From Capitulum mitella (taxonomy: Eukaryota; Arthropoda; Thecostraca; Pollicipedomorpha; Pollicipedidae), in contig CP099846.1 of the NCBI GenBank assembly GCA_030062745.1, positions 1,302,001 to 1,366,000 of the forward strand: a DNA stretch of 64,000 nt, in the 5' to 3' direction. Position 1 is the first letter of the stretch; each line of letters opens with the position of its first letter. Shown here piece after piece: positions 33,892 to 45,923 of this stretch. The position numbers were made by a program, and so were the translations under genes. Below the pieces are notes generated by a model that worked only from the letters and a program-made list of their open reading frames with translations, was not told where the DNA came from and ran no database searches.

Positions 33892-34922
33892 CTCGACTGA
33901 CGAAGGCCCCCCCAGTGGTCCTGACATAGATGATAAATAAATCCCCATATCTACTTGGATGTATACCTGTACAAGTTTACTTGATAAATGGTAACCAAAA
34001 AAAGCCTAAAAATTTCTGTTGGCCAAAATGAAGTGGGCCAAATCCGTTAAGAAACCCACATTTGGGACAAGTTAACTTGTCGGACCCTCGGCTCGCCCCC
34101 CCTCCAGTCATTGACACAGCACTGCACCCCTGTGGGAGTACTGTCAGGTACAAACCTTTGCGATGGTTTTGGCTGACCGACATGTAACAAAGCACGGCAG
34201 CACTTTGCGTGCCTTTTTAAGGTGGCCGGCACCCAACAGAGGCGAAGGGCCAGCGCAAGACCCTATAGTCACAAGGACAGTACCATAGTTGATAATCAGT
34301 TTCTCCCGTTGTCCGTCAATCAAAGGCGGCACCATAGGCAAATGATAATAAATGGCAGGACTTTTGGACGCATACATGATTGTTGGGTCCGTCCTTTCCA
34401 TGGGACCTCAATTAACATAACGCCAAATGCCTTAATGTTGCAGGTATTGAATCTACTAGCCGCGTAACGACGTACGCACCTCGCAGTAGCGCTGACGTGG
34501 TTTTAGGGTAATGGTTATGAGTAGCAACTACCGACAATCTAATTGCTGGAAAAGTTGGGCGATGTGAGGTAACTTACGGTGATAGCGCCGATACCGCCAA
34601 TCGCTTTGTTCAAACTACATGCTTAAAAAAGATGCTCCATATGAAGATTGCGAGTTACCAGAGCCATGGAGGCCAATAATGTCTTCAGGGGCGAAATCAG
34701 TGCCTCTGCTGGCTCGCTGGATATCCCAGTGTAAATACATGTGAGTGTGGTGTCGCCGACACTTCCTATTTTCGGTCCGTCTGCGCAACGTATGCGCAGA
34801 TTTCATGCGCGTGGCGTAGTAAATCAGCCTGGCGAGAACAGAGGCTCCACTCCTTTTTGGCCAGTGGCCAATTTTCGGGGTTTTGCAGCAATACCGTCTC
34901 GCCGTGGGGTGTGGCGTCGAAA
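33892..34922. other. Intergenic, nothing recognised
   Basis: No supported feature. Confidence 0.5.
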
Positions 34923-35636
34923 TAAACCCGGCACGGCCTGGTGGGTGTCAAACAGGGCATCCCCAGGCTTTTCGTGAATAATTTCTGCACCGTTTGAGCT
35001 AGTCAAACCAAACTTTCAGTACCTTTTCACCAACCAATTTTACATATTTTGATACCAAAACCACTTCCATGCTAGGTCAGGTCATGGAGATAAGACGTCA
35101 TAAATGAACCCTTGCATGCGTGTTTTTCCCTGTTCGGGCGGTAGCGTGAACATGCTTCGTTTTTTGTGATAATATTCGCGAATTTCATGCATGGATTATT
35201 TGGGTCTACAAAAGACATGGTCCCAAAAAGGACATACAGTCGGGACGTGTCAACATTACATGCCATATCAGGTCACATGCGTGATGATGATTGGACAGTT
35301 GCACTGTGGATGACAGAAGTGGCTGCCGCTGACCTTCCCCATCGTTCCAGCCTGGCAAGCAAATCTATATGCGTCTCTTAGCAAGGCTCACCAACTGCAG
35401 CGTTAGGTCATGTTAGGTCACGTCATCTTGTTGTGCGTTTTACGTGACCTGTGACGTCATCAGTCATGTGACCAGGACGAACATGGTATTTTCTGGATTG
35501 CGAGACTCAGGGCTATCGATTTGTAGAAGACCAGTTCAAATCGACGGTTAGATCCTAAGATGGCAGTGGGGTGCACTTTTTGACAGTCCCCCAGAATGTC
35601 GCGGGTACAGAAACACGCCAGGCGGTGCCGGGTTAA
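34923..35636. mobile_element. TTAA element, copy 2 (inverted relative to copy 1, internal deletion)
   Basis: The left end TAAACCCGGCACGGCCTG and the right end GGCGGTGCCGGGTTAA (ending 35,636) correspond to the reversed ends of the 7.7-kb element. The interior matches it in reverse order, for example the AATAATCCATGCAT block (35,185-35,200), CAAGCAAATCT (about 35,355) and the ACATrGTATTTTCTGG block (about 35,485). About 500 bp present in copy 1 are absent. A TGACGTCA site is conserved at 35,452-35,459. Confidence 0.6.
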
Positions 35637-36307
35637 GCGGGTTGAATCTAGCGCGGCTATGCCCGCTACCGCGGATTGCACAGGACGGTGTACCGACTAA
35701 TTAAAGACGATTTTCCCGAGCAATCGAGTAGAGTGCGTCGAGCGCGGAATTTTAAGAGCTTACACAAGGATTTAGGAATGCAGCTGTATGCCTTCGTGTG
35801 TACTGGAATCTGCTCTGCTTAATGGTCATTTGACTGGAATTAGGAGTTGAATTTCAACTCCTTTCATCTAATGAACCGAAATTGGAAGTGTCGGATTTGG
35901 GAAGACAGTGATTCAGAATTGGATTCCATCTGTTTCGGAAGCAAAATAATCTGGACTGGAATCATTCCCTTCACTTTAACAAATTCCAATTGGTCACAGG
36001 GGCGCCATTTCGACACCAGGACACCGATACGCGACTGCAGGGGCGCTTCTGTGTCCTGCGTCCTAGCTGTGTCACACAATTCTGTGTTAACGGCGCCTGT
36101 TTAAGGACCGGGCACACATGAGCTACATTATGGCCGCTTTTGCGATGTTCCCGGAACTTCTTTTTTCATATAAAGGCGCCTGTGTCCTATCACAAGGGCA
36201 CAAAATACCGCAGGTGTGCTCTTTAACGACAGGGTGTCTTTGTATCCACGGACAATATTCGTCCGCGAATGACCTGCATGCTTTTATTTGCCTTCGACGG
36301 CTTAAAG
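35637..36307. other. Intergenic with a near-perfect short palindrome
   Basis: AGGAGTTGAA and TTCAACTCCT flank a single T at 35,842-35,862. Otherwise no gene or repeat is recognised. Confidence 0.5.
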
Positions 36308-36402
36308 CTTTGCATTTGGCGCCCTTATCCGTCTTAGGTGGGTAAAAGCAACCTTACCTTACCTAACCGCTCTCGACGCCTAAGGGCGCCAAAATGCCAA
36401 AG
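36308..36402. repeat. Imperfect 20-bp inverted repeat around about 55 bp
   Basis: CTTTGCATTTGGCGCCCTTA (36,308-36,327) and TAAGGGCGCCAAAATGCC (from 36,381) are near-complementary, with two extra bases on the right arm. It could be a small foldback element. Confidence 0.6.
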
Positions 36403-37252
36403 GGAAGAGGGGCAAAAAAACATTTCGCCCTTCCCCCTTGAGCCCAAGGGGAAAAAGTCGCCCGCCTACAGTCTCACTCCAAAGGGGTGAGTCGAGCGAG
36501 GAGGGAGCCGAGCGGACCCGCTGGACTCCCCCTTCGCATTCGTCCCTGGTTGAGTAAGGAAAAATATTGATATTTTGCTATCCGGCCAGACCAAGATTCC
36601 GCCGCAGGACACAGTAAAGCTGAGCAAGGTAACTTTAACTTTAAAATTTGTGAAGGGCCAGACGGCTATGGGGGTAGGGGTGGGATAAGTTTCGGGATGA
36701 AAAACTGTACATGAAAACATGATGAATGATGTAAATTTTTGAACTAAACGTTGGACGCATATTTTTATTTTAATTATATTTTTGAGAAGTACAACTTATC
36801 AAACTTTCGCCATCCTGGAGAAGGTCATGGGCATTTTCCTCCCCCTCTGCTTGCGTCCCTGCTGGGAGCATCCCGAAGTAACCTGGGATTCTTTGGAGAT
36901 GTGATCCGACTCCATTCTAGAGTATTTTCCATCTCTATCATCTCTATGGCCCCAGAACACAAATAACAGATTACACGCGCATTATTTGTCACAGGGTCTT
37001 GGCGGCAAGACTGCGGGTGGTCTGCACTTGTCTTGACGCCCTGCGGCCAGTGTGTTGGCGTGTATGTCGAGTGTTGTGGACTCGCGAACGTGTGTTTAGT
37101 GCTCATATAGTCTGTATTGGTAGGAAGTTGTCCAGCTTGAAAGGAAAAGCCTGCGTTCGCCAACTGAAGCCTACGCGCTGACCTAAAATCATACGGGTGT
37201 GTACGTTGATGTCTGTACGACGTTGGCTCGACATACAAAGGCACCCAAAACG
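36403..37252. other. No gene recognised; normal CpG level
   Basis: Ordinary sequence with frequent CpG up to the last one at 37,251-37,252. If the gene downstream has an untranslated leader exon nearby, I could not identify its donor with confidence. Confidence 0.5.
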
Positions 37253-39083
37253 TTGTATTCCTCTAAATATTGGTTTTGGTGCTTGTCTTTTCCTCTGGCC
37301 ATGTTATTTAAAGAAGGAGATAACTAGAAGCCCTCTGTACATGTGGCAGGTATTTGAATCATAAGTAATGATAGTTTCATTGGATTTTTCCATGTTCTCA
37401 CTTTCTGTGCATGAAACCCAGTGATTACATCCAGTCTCCTTACTATACTGGTTTCAACACTGACTGTCAATTATGACTTTTTGTTTTGTTTTTAAGCATG
37501 CTTTCATATCTGCCATGCAGCCATGCTGCCAGCTTCAAAGTTCATGACTTTGTTTGCTGAGGAATGCATTCTTGGTAGTGTTATATTACAAATCCAAGAT
37601 TGTTTTTAACAACAGATAATCAAACATTCAGTGCTTGCTTGAAATACATCTTTAGTAGGAAAAGAAGACTGGCATTTATTCATTAGGGACTCAAATGGGA
37701 TGTCTAATCTTCAAAACATCAGCTACAGTGGTAGCATTCCCTTCCTCAAACTAGATGGATGCTAGACTAGTTGCTCTGGAGTAAGCAGGTTTGTGGTTTA
37801 TGGCACTAATTTTCAATTTTATGACTTGGATGAATTAACATACTCTCATTACTCTGTGCTGTTCCATTTTCCACATATGGTACTTTTGTTTGGTTTTTGA
37901 GTATTTCAAAGCATACACTTTCACTGATGAGACAGCTTTCTTGTTCTGAGATGTGGTTAAAGTACATGCATTTAGGCTACCAGTCACAGACAGCAGACAT
38001 TTTTACATTTAATTTGGGTCAATGGAAATATTTCAGTTAGCAAAGGTTTTACTTTGTTTCTGTTCAGGGCTTCATAGGAACCCTGCATTGTTATGGGAAG
38101 GCACACATGTGTGCTGTGGTCACACACCATGGTCACCTACTGATGTGGACTGAAGTTGGATGCTGCCTTACCACTCTTCATGCTCTGCTCAGCTATGCAT
38201 TTGCTATTGTTCCACATCTTGTGAATTGTTTTATGGGAGAAACAGACTTTTTCTTTTCAGGACTGATTTAAGAGGAAATTGAAAAATGTCATCTGATCAT
38301 TGATCCCTTTTATGATTAGTCCCTTTTGCATTGGAAAATTATGAGAACTTTAAATTGATAGTATTAACTGCCTTTGACATCATGATAATCATTCTTCTAC
38401 AGTAGTGTTTGGTATGAATAAATGGCCTTGTGCAAAAATTGCACTGAAGAATACCTGTTACAGAATGATAACATTTATGAAATGTATTGGATATGTCATG
38501 CTTGTCTTCCATGATATGTTATACAGTCTTGTGTTTGCAGCAGTGTGAAAGGGGTATATGTCCTGCTTCCATTACCATTGCTACCCTCCATGGTTTATTT
38601 TAGCAGCATCTTGTAGGGAGCTGTTGCATTGTGTAGTTATCTTGATGCTGTATTTTTTTCCTGACTATTGAGCATGCTGTTTTAATTTGTAACATTTTGA
38701 GACATTTCTATTTTGCTACACTGGTCTTTGTATGCTGCATTTGTGTGCTCTCACTGATGTGCCACCAATGATTTGTTTGGAGCCATTTTATGGATGAGTG
38801 CTGTTTGAGTTTATTGCTTGACTAGAAATTTGTGAAAGTTGTTGATGGGGTGTGAAATGGATGTGTGGCCTTTCTTCCCTATCATTAGGTCATAGGTCAT
38901 GTAGGAAAATTTTAGAAGAGCACAATAGTGTAGACACTTTCAACATTACCTCCTTCACCCCATGCCCACTATCTCTGGCTGTAATTTCAGCATCACAGCT
39001 ATGCCAGTTATCCATGCAATAATCTGCATCCTGGCTATATCATATTGGTAATTAAAACCTCCTTTTTCCAGGTTGTAGACATT
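37253..39083 (+). other. CpG-free AT-rich block, probably the 3' part of a Myo18 5' intron
   Basis: Reading every line from 37,253 to 39,083 finds no CG dinucleotide in 1,831 bases. TG and CA are frequent, and there is no open frame of 60 codons in any frame. With C and G each near a fifth of bases, dozens of CpG would be expected by chance. The block ends with a polypyrimidine tract and an AG acceptor at 39,070-39,071, which supports an intronic nature. The pattern is what long-term germline CpG methylation and deamination leaves behind. No repeats, hairpins or coding patterns were seen inside. Confidence 0.8.
39061..39071 (+). other. Splice acceptor for the first recognised Myo18 exon
   Basis: CCTTTTTCCAG ends at 39,071, giving a 25-nt untranslated leader before the ATG at 39,097. 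It implies an upstream non-coding exon that I cannot place. Confidence 0.7.
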
Positions 39084-39096
39084 CGCCTTAGTAATC

Positions 39097-40083
39097 ATGT
39101 TTCACTTTATGAAGAAGGACAAAGATGACAAGAAAAAGGACAAGGACAAAGACAAGGACAAGAAGAAGGACAAGAAGGACCGTCGGATCACGATGGAGGA
39201 GCTGCGGCGGCTGGAGGAGGCGCGCCGTAGCCTGGTCGGCAAGACCAAGAAGAAGGAGAAGCTGCCGAGCGGCATCACGGCCGACTACATCCAGAGCTTC
39301 ACGCAGGCCGAGCGCGAGGCGCTGGCCAGCCGCGGCGCGTTCGGCGGCGGCCCCAGCGCGCCGCCGCGGCCGCCCAAGCGCAGCATCCTCAAGGGCAGCC
39401 TGCAGGACTACCAGCTGGTTGCCGACCACATCGACGACCACAACGTGGTGGCCGAGAACACGGTGCGCAACGAGGTGATCAACTACGAGCGGCTGATCCA
39501 GCGCCGGACGAGCGGCTCCAGCGCGAGCGACGCCGCCGCCGTGCCGCCGCTGCCGACCAAGAGCGCCGCCTCGCCGTCGCCGTCGACGCCGTCCGTGTCG
39601 TCGGTGCAGCGGCTGGCGCGCCAGTTCGAGTCGCCGGGCCGCAGCCCGACGCTGTCGCCGAGCGGCTCGCTGCGCTCCTCGGCCAGCTCGGCCACCACGC
39701 TGTCGTCGGAGCCGCGCGCCGGCGAGGCGGTGGGCCGCGGGCCGCCGACGCGCCGCTTCCCCGGCCACGAGCTGCCGCTGCCGGCGCTGGCGGCCGTGCC
39801 GCCGCCGCCGGCGCGCCTGCTGCGCGTCAGCCGCCAGCCCGGCGGCGAGTTCGGCTTCGCGCTGCGCCGCTCCATCGTGCTGGAGCGCACGGCGCGCGGC
39901 GAGAGCCGGCGCACCGTCATCTTCGCCGAGCCGGGCCGTGGCGGCGGCGCCGGCGCCGGCGGCGACACCGGCCTCCTGCCCGGCGACCGGCTCATCGAGG
40001 TCAACGGCGTCAACGTCGAGACGAGCGAGCGCGAGCAGGTGGTGGCGCTCATCAGGAACTCAGGGGATACCGTCACGCTCAAG
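39097..40083 (+). CDS. Myo18: Unconventional myosin XVIII (MYO18A-like), N-terminal exon with PDZ domain
   Basis: This exon encodes 329 residues. It opens with MFHFMKKDKDDKKK and a Lys/Asp-rich tract (residues 1-30), the counterpart of the KE motif of vertebrate MYO18A. A charged helical part follows (31-80), then a PPRPPKR-SILKG region and a conserved-looking helix (100-136), and a Ser/Pro-rich disordered stretch (138-235). The PDZ domain starts near 241 with the carboxylate-binding loop GEFGFALRR and continues through PGDRLIEVNG to GDTVTLK. In the family the KE and PDZ parts bind actin and target the Golgi (via GOLPH3 in mammals); motor activity is weak or absent. The GT donor (GTACGG) at 40,084 follows Lys329 in phase 0. 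The shadow frames on the other strand are GC artefacts. The motor and coiled coil lie beyond the window. Confidence 0.87.
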
Positions 40084-42365
40084 GTACGGGCCGGCCGACT
40101 GCAGAGGCCGCCGGCAGGACTCATGGCAGCTGCTCCGTACCTTGGGCTGTGTTGCTGGTGGTGCGTTGCATGTGTGGGTGGTGGCATAGAGATGCTGCTG
40201 TCTCCAGATCGGCGCGCCACTCTGGCCGATTTGACTGTTTTTTAACGTGTCGTCGGTGGATGACGGTAAAATCCGGTAAGACAGCACGGCGTCCTGTATA
40301 TCCCTCTGTTCGGTCGCAGTTATTCCTGCCTGTTCTGACCCGTCGGTCACGTGACGACGGCTACGTTGTCGCGCCGCCCGCCCGCCAGCCATTGTTTCCG
40401 GTCTCTGCTGAGTGAACGGATGACGGGGGCCCGTAGCAAGGTCTGCAGGCGGTGGAGCGTTCATCCCCACCAGCCGAGGGTAACATCTTTATAGCTTCTT
40501 CTGGATCTTCGGCTTGTTTGTGTGGAGCGGAGACATTTGAGCACCAGGCTGCAGCGGTGGCGTCATCGTTCGGGGCGTTATTACGCCCATTGTTTGAACG
40601 CACCGAGTAGTTGGCCATGGGCGGACGAGCTCGCTCTTTTCCACCTCGAGGTCGGCGCCGAGTTTTACGCCTGGCCCGGCCCGGCCTGGTTTGTGTCCGG
40701 CTGCGGCGCGGCGGCGCGGTTTGCGGGGTCGGATTAGCCGACGGTGTCCTCTGCCGGCCGGCGCTGGTCCCGGGCCGTTATCCGCGGCCGCCGCCCCGGC
40801 CCCAGCCGCCGCCCCCGGCCCCGGACCCGGACCCCGCCGGTCTCTCCCGGGTCCGTCTGTCGGGCTATCGGGCTCCGATAGCCGGCAGACCCGCGGCGGA
40901 GCGGCGGCGTCGATAACGGGCCCGTCTCGCCGCCGCCCGGCCGCCGCCGCCGCCGCCGGCTTCGGCCGCGGCAGCTACCGGGGAGGTGTGCACAGTACCC
41001 CTGCCGGACCCGCTGTCTGCTGGACTGTCAGGCGGATGGTGGGAGGGACCCGTCGCGTCAGTCACTGCGCGCCGACCGATAACGGGTCGGTCGCTGAAGA
41101 CAGATGATGGAGGCACGAGCGGGCCTGATAACGATAGTGGTGGCGCGACATCATGAACATTGACGTGATACGGCGGTAGGCTTATCGTGCGATAAACAAG
41201 GACTCGAGGCTGCGAGGGGGAAATGGCCACGCTCCATCATTCAGTAATGAGCCATTGGATGTATTGCCAATATCCCTGTCCCCATGATAAACGGCATGGA
41301 CTGAGAGCGCCGCAGTTACGTTGTCAAGTGGTGACAAATGAAGTCGTTATCTTTGTCAGCAGAAATTTGCAGTTTGCTGAATGTGGATGTTCTTGACGAA
41401 TGTTTATTTGGCGTCCAGTGGTCCGATTTCATTTTGTGAACTTATGAATTCATCTTCGGTATGTAAGCGTGATGGGAGTGTTAGAATATCCCGGAAATGC
41501 CTTTTTTAATGAAAGGGATACCAGGCGTCGTTGAAGATTGCTACTGCAGTCGCTTACTCGCTTAGGTGCGCAGACTTGCCCTTGGCCCTCGACCCGGTGT
41601 GCTGGATGGATGCTGACTTCCAGCTCAGACTGTGATCTCCGATGCTGCAGCTCGAGCTCGAAGCCGAGGCTGATGCGAAAACAGTATCCAACACCATTAT
41701 TCAATGATATTAAAAGCTTCGTATTCGTCCACGGGGTGGCGTTTTACTGAAAACAATGAAAAAAGGTTTTCGCGGGTCATGCAGCATGTCAGTAATGATC
41801 AGTTATGGCCACTCCCTCAAACGTTTTGAAGACGCCACTTTGGCGACACTGTCACACTCGTGTTTACGAATGCACGGCATGGATGTTTATCTATAAGTAT
41901 ACACATTGACGGTCGCGTTGCTCAGTCGTCATTAGCCCTGCTCGCTGTTAGTTTTAAACTACAGTAGGCCGCGGTCCATCCCCACTGGTGCCTCGGCACC
42001 GTTAGCGCGGTTTCAGTTTGAGGAATTTGACCGCGATTTGAGGAAATGCAATTGCTCATTATTTAGTTGTGATTAAACGATATCTTGAGTCTGGGTGTTG
42101 GTCCCATGCACAAAGTGACTTCGAGCGCTCTGTTGGCGGCTGAATTACATGTTTCAACTTAACGTTACACGTGCGCATAGGCACGCCACAGCAGCTTCAT
42201 TCATATCGTCCACAGCTATTGTTAGGCAGTGGTGCAAAGGGTACGTGATAGTTCTCTGTGCCTTGCAAACCGGACAACGTGCTAAATGTATCGTGTTCTA
42301 TGAAAGTACAGCACAGTAGTCGTTCGTCCGGTATTTTTTCGCGCGCCAGACGTTTTTGGGCGGGC

Positions 42366-42409
42366 TTCTGGATCATCCGCGTCCGTAGGCGGGCACGGAT
42401 GATCCAGAA
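42366..42409. repeat. Perfect 14-bp hairpin in Myo18 intron
   Basis: TTCTGGATCATCCG (42,366-42,379) and CGGATGATCCAGAA (42,396-42,409) are exact reverse complements with a 16-nt GC-rich loop. Confidence 0.85.
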
Positions 42410-43350
42410 ACCTGATGTCTGCCGATAGTCTGCCCCAGGCCGAATACAAATGCTTACTAAAGCCATTAAGCCGTGCGCTGGGCGGCCGATGCGTGAGCTG
42501 GTTTGGGAAGCCTGGCCGTCTGCCGCCGGCAGCGCCATCGGAGGGGCGGGGCCGACCTGATGGCTTCCAGCCCCACCCGCCGGCGCTGCTGACTCACTGC
42601 GCCCCGGTGATACGGTGTCCGGTGACGGCAGCGCACCCTGACCCCCTCCCCCCGCCGGTGGGCGGTCGGCCTCGTCCGGTAAACATTGGCCGTGTGGAGG
42701 AGGGGCGGCTCAGCAGGGGAGCCCGGCGGCAGCGGTGTGGGTTGCGGGTAGCGGCGTAGGGCGAGGTACCGCCTCCTGAAGAAGAAAGACATCTCAGCGC
42801 TGAGCAGTCGCTCTCGTCGGCTGCGCGCCGACCTGAGCATCAGCAGTAATTGGCCAGCTGCAGCTGCGAGCGGCGGGCGCGGGCCGCGGCCGGGCGGGGA
42901 ACTGGCACCTCGTCCACCCCCCCCCTCCCCCGCCGGCTCGCCTCGCCGCGCGCCGGTGCGCCGCTCCGGTGCGCCGCTCCGTGCCGGGGGCGCGCTCCGA
43001 GGCGCCGGTCCGTGCCGGGGCGCGCGCGTCCGCTGACGCCGCACCGCCGACACAAAACCCGACTGGCGGCACCGGCGGCGCCCGTCTGTGATGCCGTCCA
43101 ACCGCGCCGACCTGTCAGGCCCGCGCAGCGCTGAATGGCCGGAATTTTCCATTTTGAAGCCGGAGTTGGCGGCGTTGGACGCGGCGCGTGCGGCGCGTGC
43201 GGCGGGTTGACGCTATTGCCCGCTGCCGTGGCGCAGCAGGCCGGCGGTGTTGCCGCCGTCTCGTCTCTCGAGTCGGGCTGAGCCGCTGTTCCGGCGGCGG
43301 CGCGGCAGGGCGGCCCGTTTTGGCCGTCCGGTCGCCGGGCGCGGTTCTGC

Positions 43351-43358
43351 TGACGTCA
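43351..43358. promoter_or_regulatory. CRE-like site TGACGTCA
   Basis: A consensus CREB/ATF palindrome inside a CpG-dense part of the intron. CpG-rich context favours an unmethylated, accessible site, but function is inference. Confidence 0.35.
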
Positions 43359-44119
43359 CGGCGCTGTCGCCGCGAATTTAACGCCCCGGGGAGGCCGGCC
43401 GGCCGCCGTGCGGTTGCATGACGGCACGTGCCGCGGCTGCAGGCGGCCGGCTGGCCCGGCCTCGCCAGGCGGAACCGACTGCTCAGTAATGGAGGTCTGC
43501 CGTCCGCCTCTGGGCAGACCCAGGAGAGTCGGCTGTCTTGCCCGCCCGATGGTGCTACTGCGGTTTCAGCGGGCTTTCATCATTGACTTATGGTTTCGTG
43601 GTCGGCTTCCGAAACCCATTCCCGTGATCCGTCTAATAATTTGTCTCGTTCGTCGTCTAGTCCTCCGCAGTCCGGTCCGACGGTCATTCTGTCAGTCTGG
43701 TGTGGTGGGACCGGTCTGACGGTCCTCCCACCAGTCTGGTCCCGTGGTCCTCCTATCAATCTGGTCCCGTGGTCGTATTGTCTGTCCAGTCCGGGTTTCG
43801 CTCCAGCGCGGGCCTGGTGTGCTGGACGTCGACATCGGGTCCGGGCTGTAATTCCTTGTGGCTCGCCATGGACAGGCCCCCGTACAGCGTCGGCTGTCGC
43901 CGTCTCTGTTGTTTTGTTGTCGCCGGCCGCGTAAGCGGTGGCCAAGCGGCCGCGGTTGTGGTTGCTGGAGACTGTCATCTTGAATGTGACAAACGTTTCC
44001 TCATCTTGAGAGTGTACTGAAAACACCTGTTGAAGCTTTCATCGTGTGGTTGTGGCGCATGGGATGCCCAGTTTTTCCTGAACTATAAACATTGACAGTT
44101 GAAAGACGTGCACCTTTTC

Positions 44120-44143
44120 TTGTTTGTTTGTTTGTTTGTTTGT
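44120..44143. repeat. (TTTG)n microsatellite
   Basis: Six uninterrupted TTTG-type units. Confidence 0.95.
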
Positions 44144-45872
44144 GCCATTTTGGTGGAGGGGGGAGGAATTTGCTGCTGTATCTGTTAGAACACTTGAAAA
44201 ATGCGTAGAAACATCAAAGAGCTCAGTTAAAAAAAAACTTTATTTTAGTGGTACTCATTGATAATGAGGTAATATGGGTATTCTGCTTGTAGGTGGAACG
44301 TTATCGTATAACAATTGCTGAAGGTGACGCCGGTTGGTGTAGCCACGGCGACTCTGTTCCGCTTCGTCACTATAGCACGTTTTATTAATAAACTACGTTA
44401 CTGCTAAAACTATTTAAAACTATTACTGCTTTTAAAGTGTTAGCATTTTAACACGTCGTGAAACGTTTGATGCTGTTTTCTGCGCAGCCGAGTTCGCGGT
44501 GCTTCCTCGTCACGTGGGTTAGCGGATATCCAGGGCGCTCGCCGTAGCGTAATCCCTTATGCGGTGGCCGACCCACTGTCTCGGAACCCGGTGCCGGTCA
44601 GACCGGCTGGTGGCGGCCGGCTGCAGTGCTGACCCCTCCCTCCCCCCCCCCGATCGATGGGTCGCCTGGTCGTCCGGCGGATCCGGTCGTCCTGGTCTGC
44701 ACGGCCAGCGGATGTCACTGGGGCTGCACAGCCGTCTGGGTCGGTTCGGAGAGAGATTGCACAGTACGTCTTCCGTGTATTCTGGGCATTGCTGGGCGTT
44801 CCATGTGGGCGTATCCGATTGCCGACCTGTGGACCTGATCACCGTTGGTTTTTACCGTCTTTCCGCTCTGCACCGCTCATTCCGCATGGTCCCGTTCTCG
44901 ACTGCAACGTTCCTCTCTATCGCGGTCCGTGGGCAGACGGACTCATCACGTAGCGCGGTCCGGGCCAGAGGTGTCGCCAGTCCCAGCTCACGTCCGGGCG
45001 CCTCCGTGCCGGTCGGGCGGGGCGTCTGCCGCCGCTTTCGGCCGGTCTCGCCACGCTCCCGCGGCGGCCCCTTAGAACCGGCCGGCGATGTAATGAGATG
45101 TGACCCGGCCGGCCGCCTGCCGTCGGCCTGTTGACCTCTGACCCGGGCGGCGCAACCTCTGACTTTTGACCTCCGGCCGGGCGGCGCCGGCTGAGCCGTC
45201 GGCCGCGGTGCGCCGGTCGAGCGCCGCTGCACGGTCTCAGCTCGGCTCCGCGGCCGCGGTGGACGGGGGACGGCGTGCGCGCCGTGTCCCACGCGTGACG
45301 GCCGGCCGCCCCGGGCCGCCGTGCCGCCAGGAATGCGGGTGGCGTGCCGGTCGGATTTCTCGCATTACACAAGCGCCGTCCGGGCGTGCAGAGGAGCGTG
45401 ACGTGCTGGTTTCGCCTCCTCTGTACTCTCACTCGCCGGCAGCGCCGCAGATAGAAGAATGTGTGTGCAGTAGTAAAGGCCGGCGTCGTAGCGCAAACCG
45501 AGCTCGAGACTTTAAATCGCAGTCGGTTGCATAATTTTTTAGATGTATTGTTTTGGACCGCGGAGAAAAACAGTTCAGCAAGCACGCGTAATCTAGGCAG
45601 AATATCCGGGCAGACCGCATATCGAGTTACTTCGGCTCTTCTCATTGTCGTTCGAAAAAAGTATGGCAGGCCTTTGAGCCGCTGTTTAGACCCAAAACGG
45701 CATGGTTGTAACATTGTCAAGTTCCACCGGGTACGTGTTACAAAATCTACCCGTGTGTCCAACGCTGATGCCGGTTATCATACGTGAGTCTGCCAGCCAT
45801 TCCCTGACCATGTCGTTTCCAGGGCTGACCGGCTCCTGGTGCCTGAGGTCTGCGGTGGGAGGCGGTCTGCGG

Positions 45873-45923
45873 TGACGTCACCCGTTTGTTTTGTCATGGT
45901 GGCACCGGCGTCCGGTGACGTCA
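45873..45923. promoter_or_regulatory. Paired CRE-like sites in a duplicated segment
   Basis: TGACGTCA occurs at 45,873-45,880 and 45,916-45,923. Each lies in the same context, CGGTGACGTCACC followed by one variable base and GTTTGTTTTG, 43 bp apart. The duplicated block (one mismatch over about 23 bp) sits about 560 bp upstream of the second exon. A CREB/ATF enhancer is possible; binding is not shown by sequence alone. Confidence 0.4.

Noticed and set aside
39088..39768. A 226-codon minus-strand frame
   Set aside because: It is the GC-rich shadow of the Myo18 exon; the + strand frame has the conserved PDZ domain.
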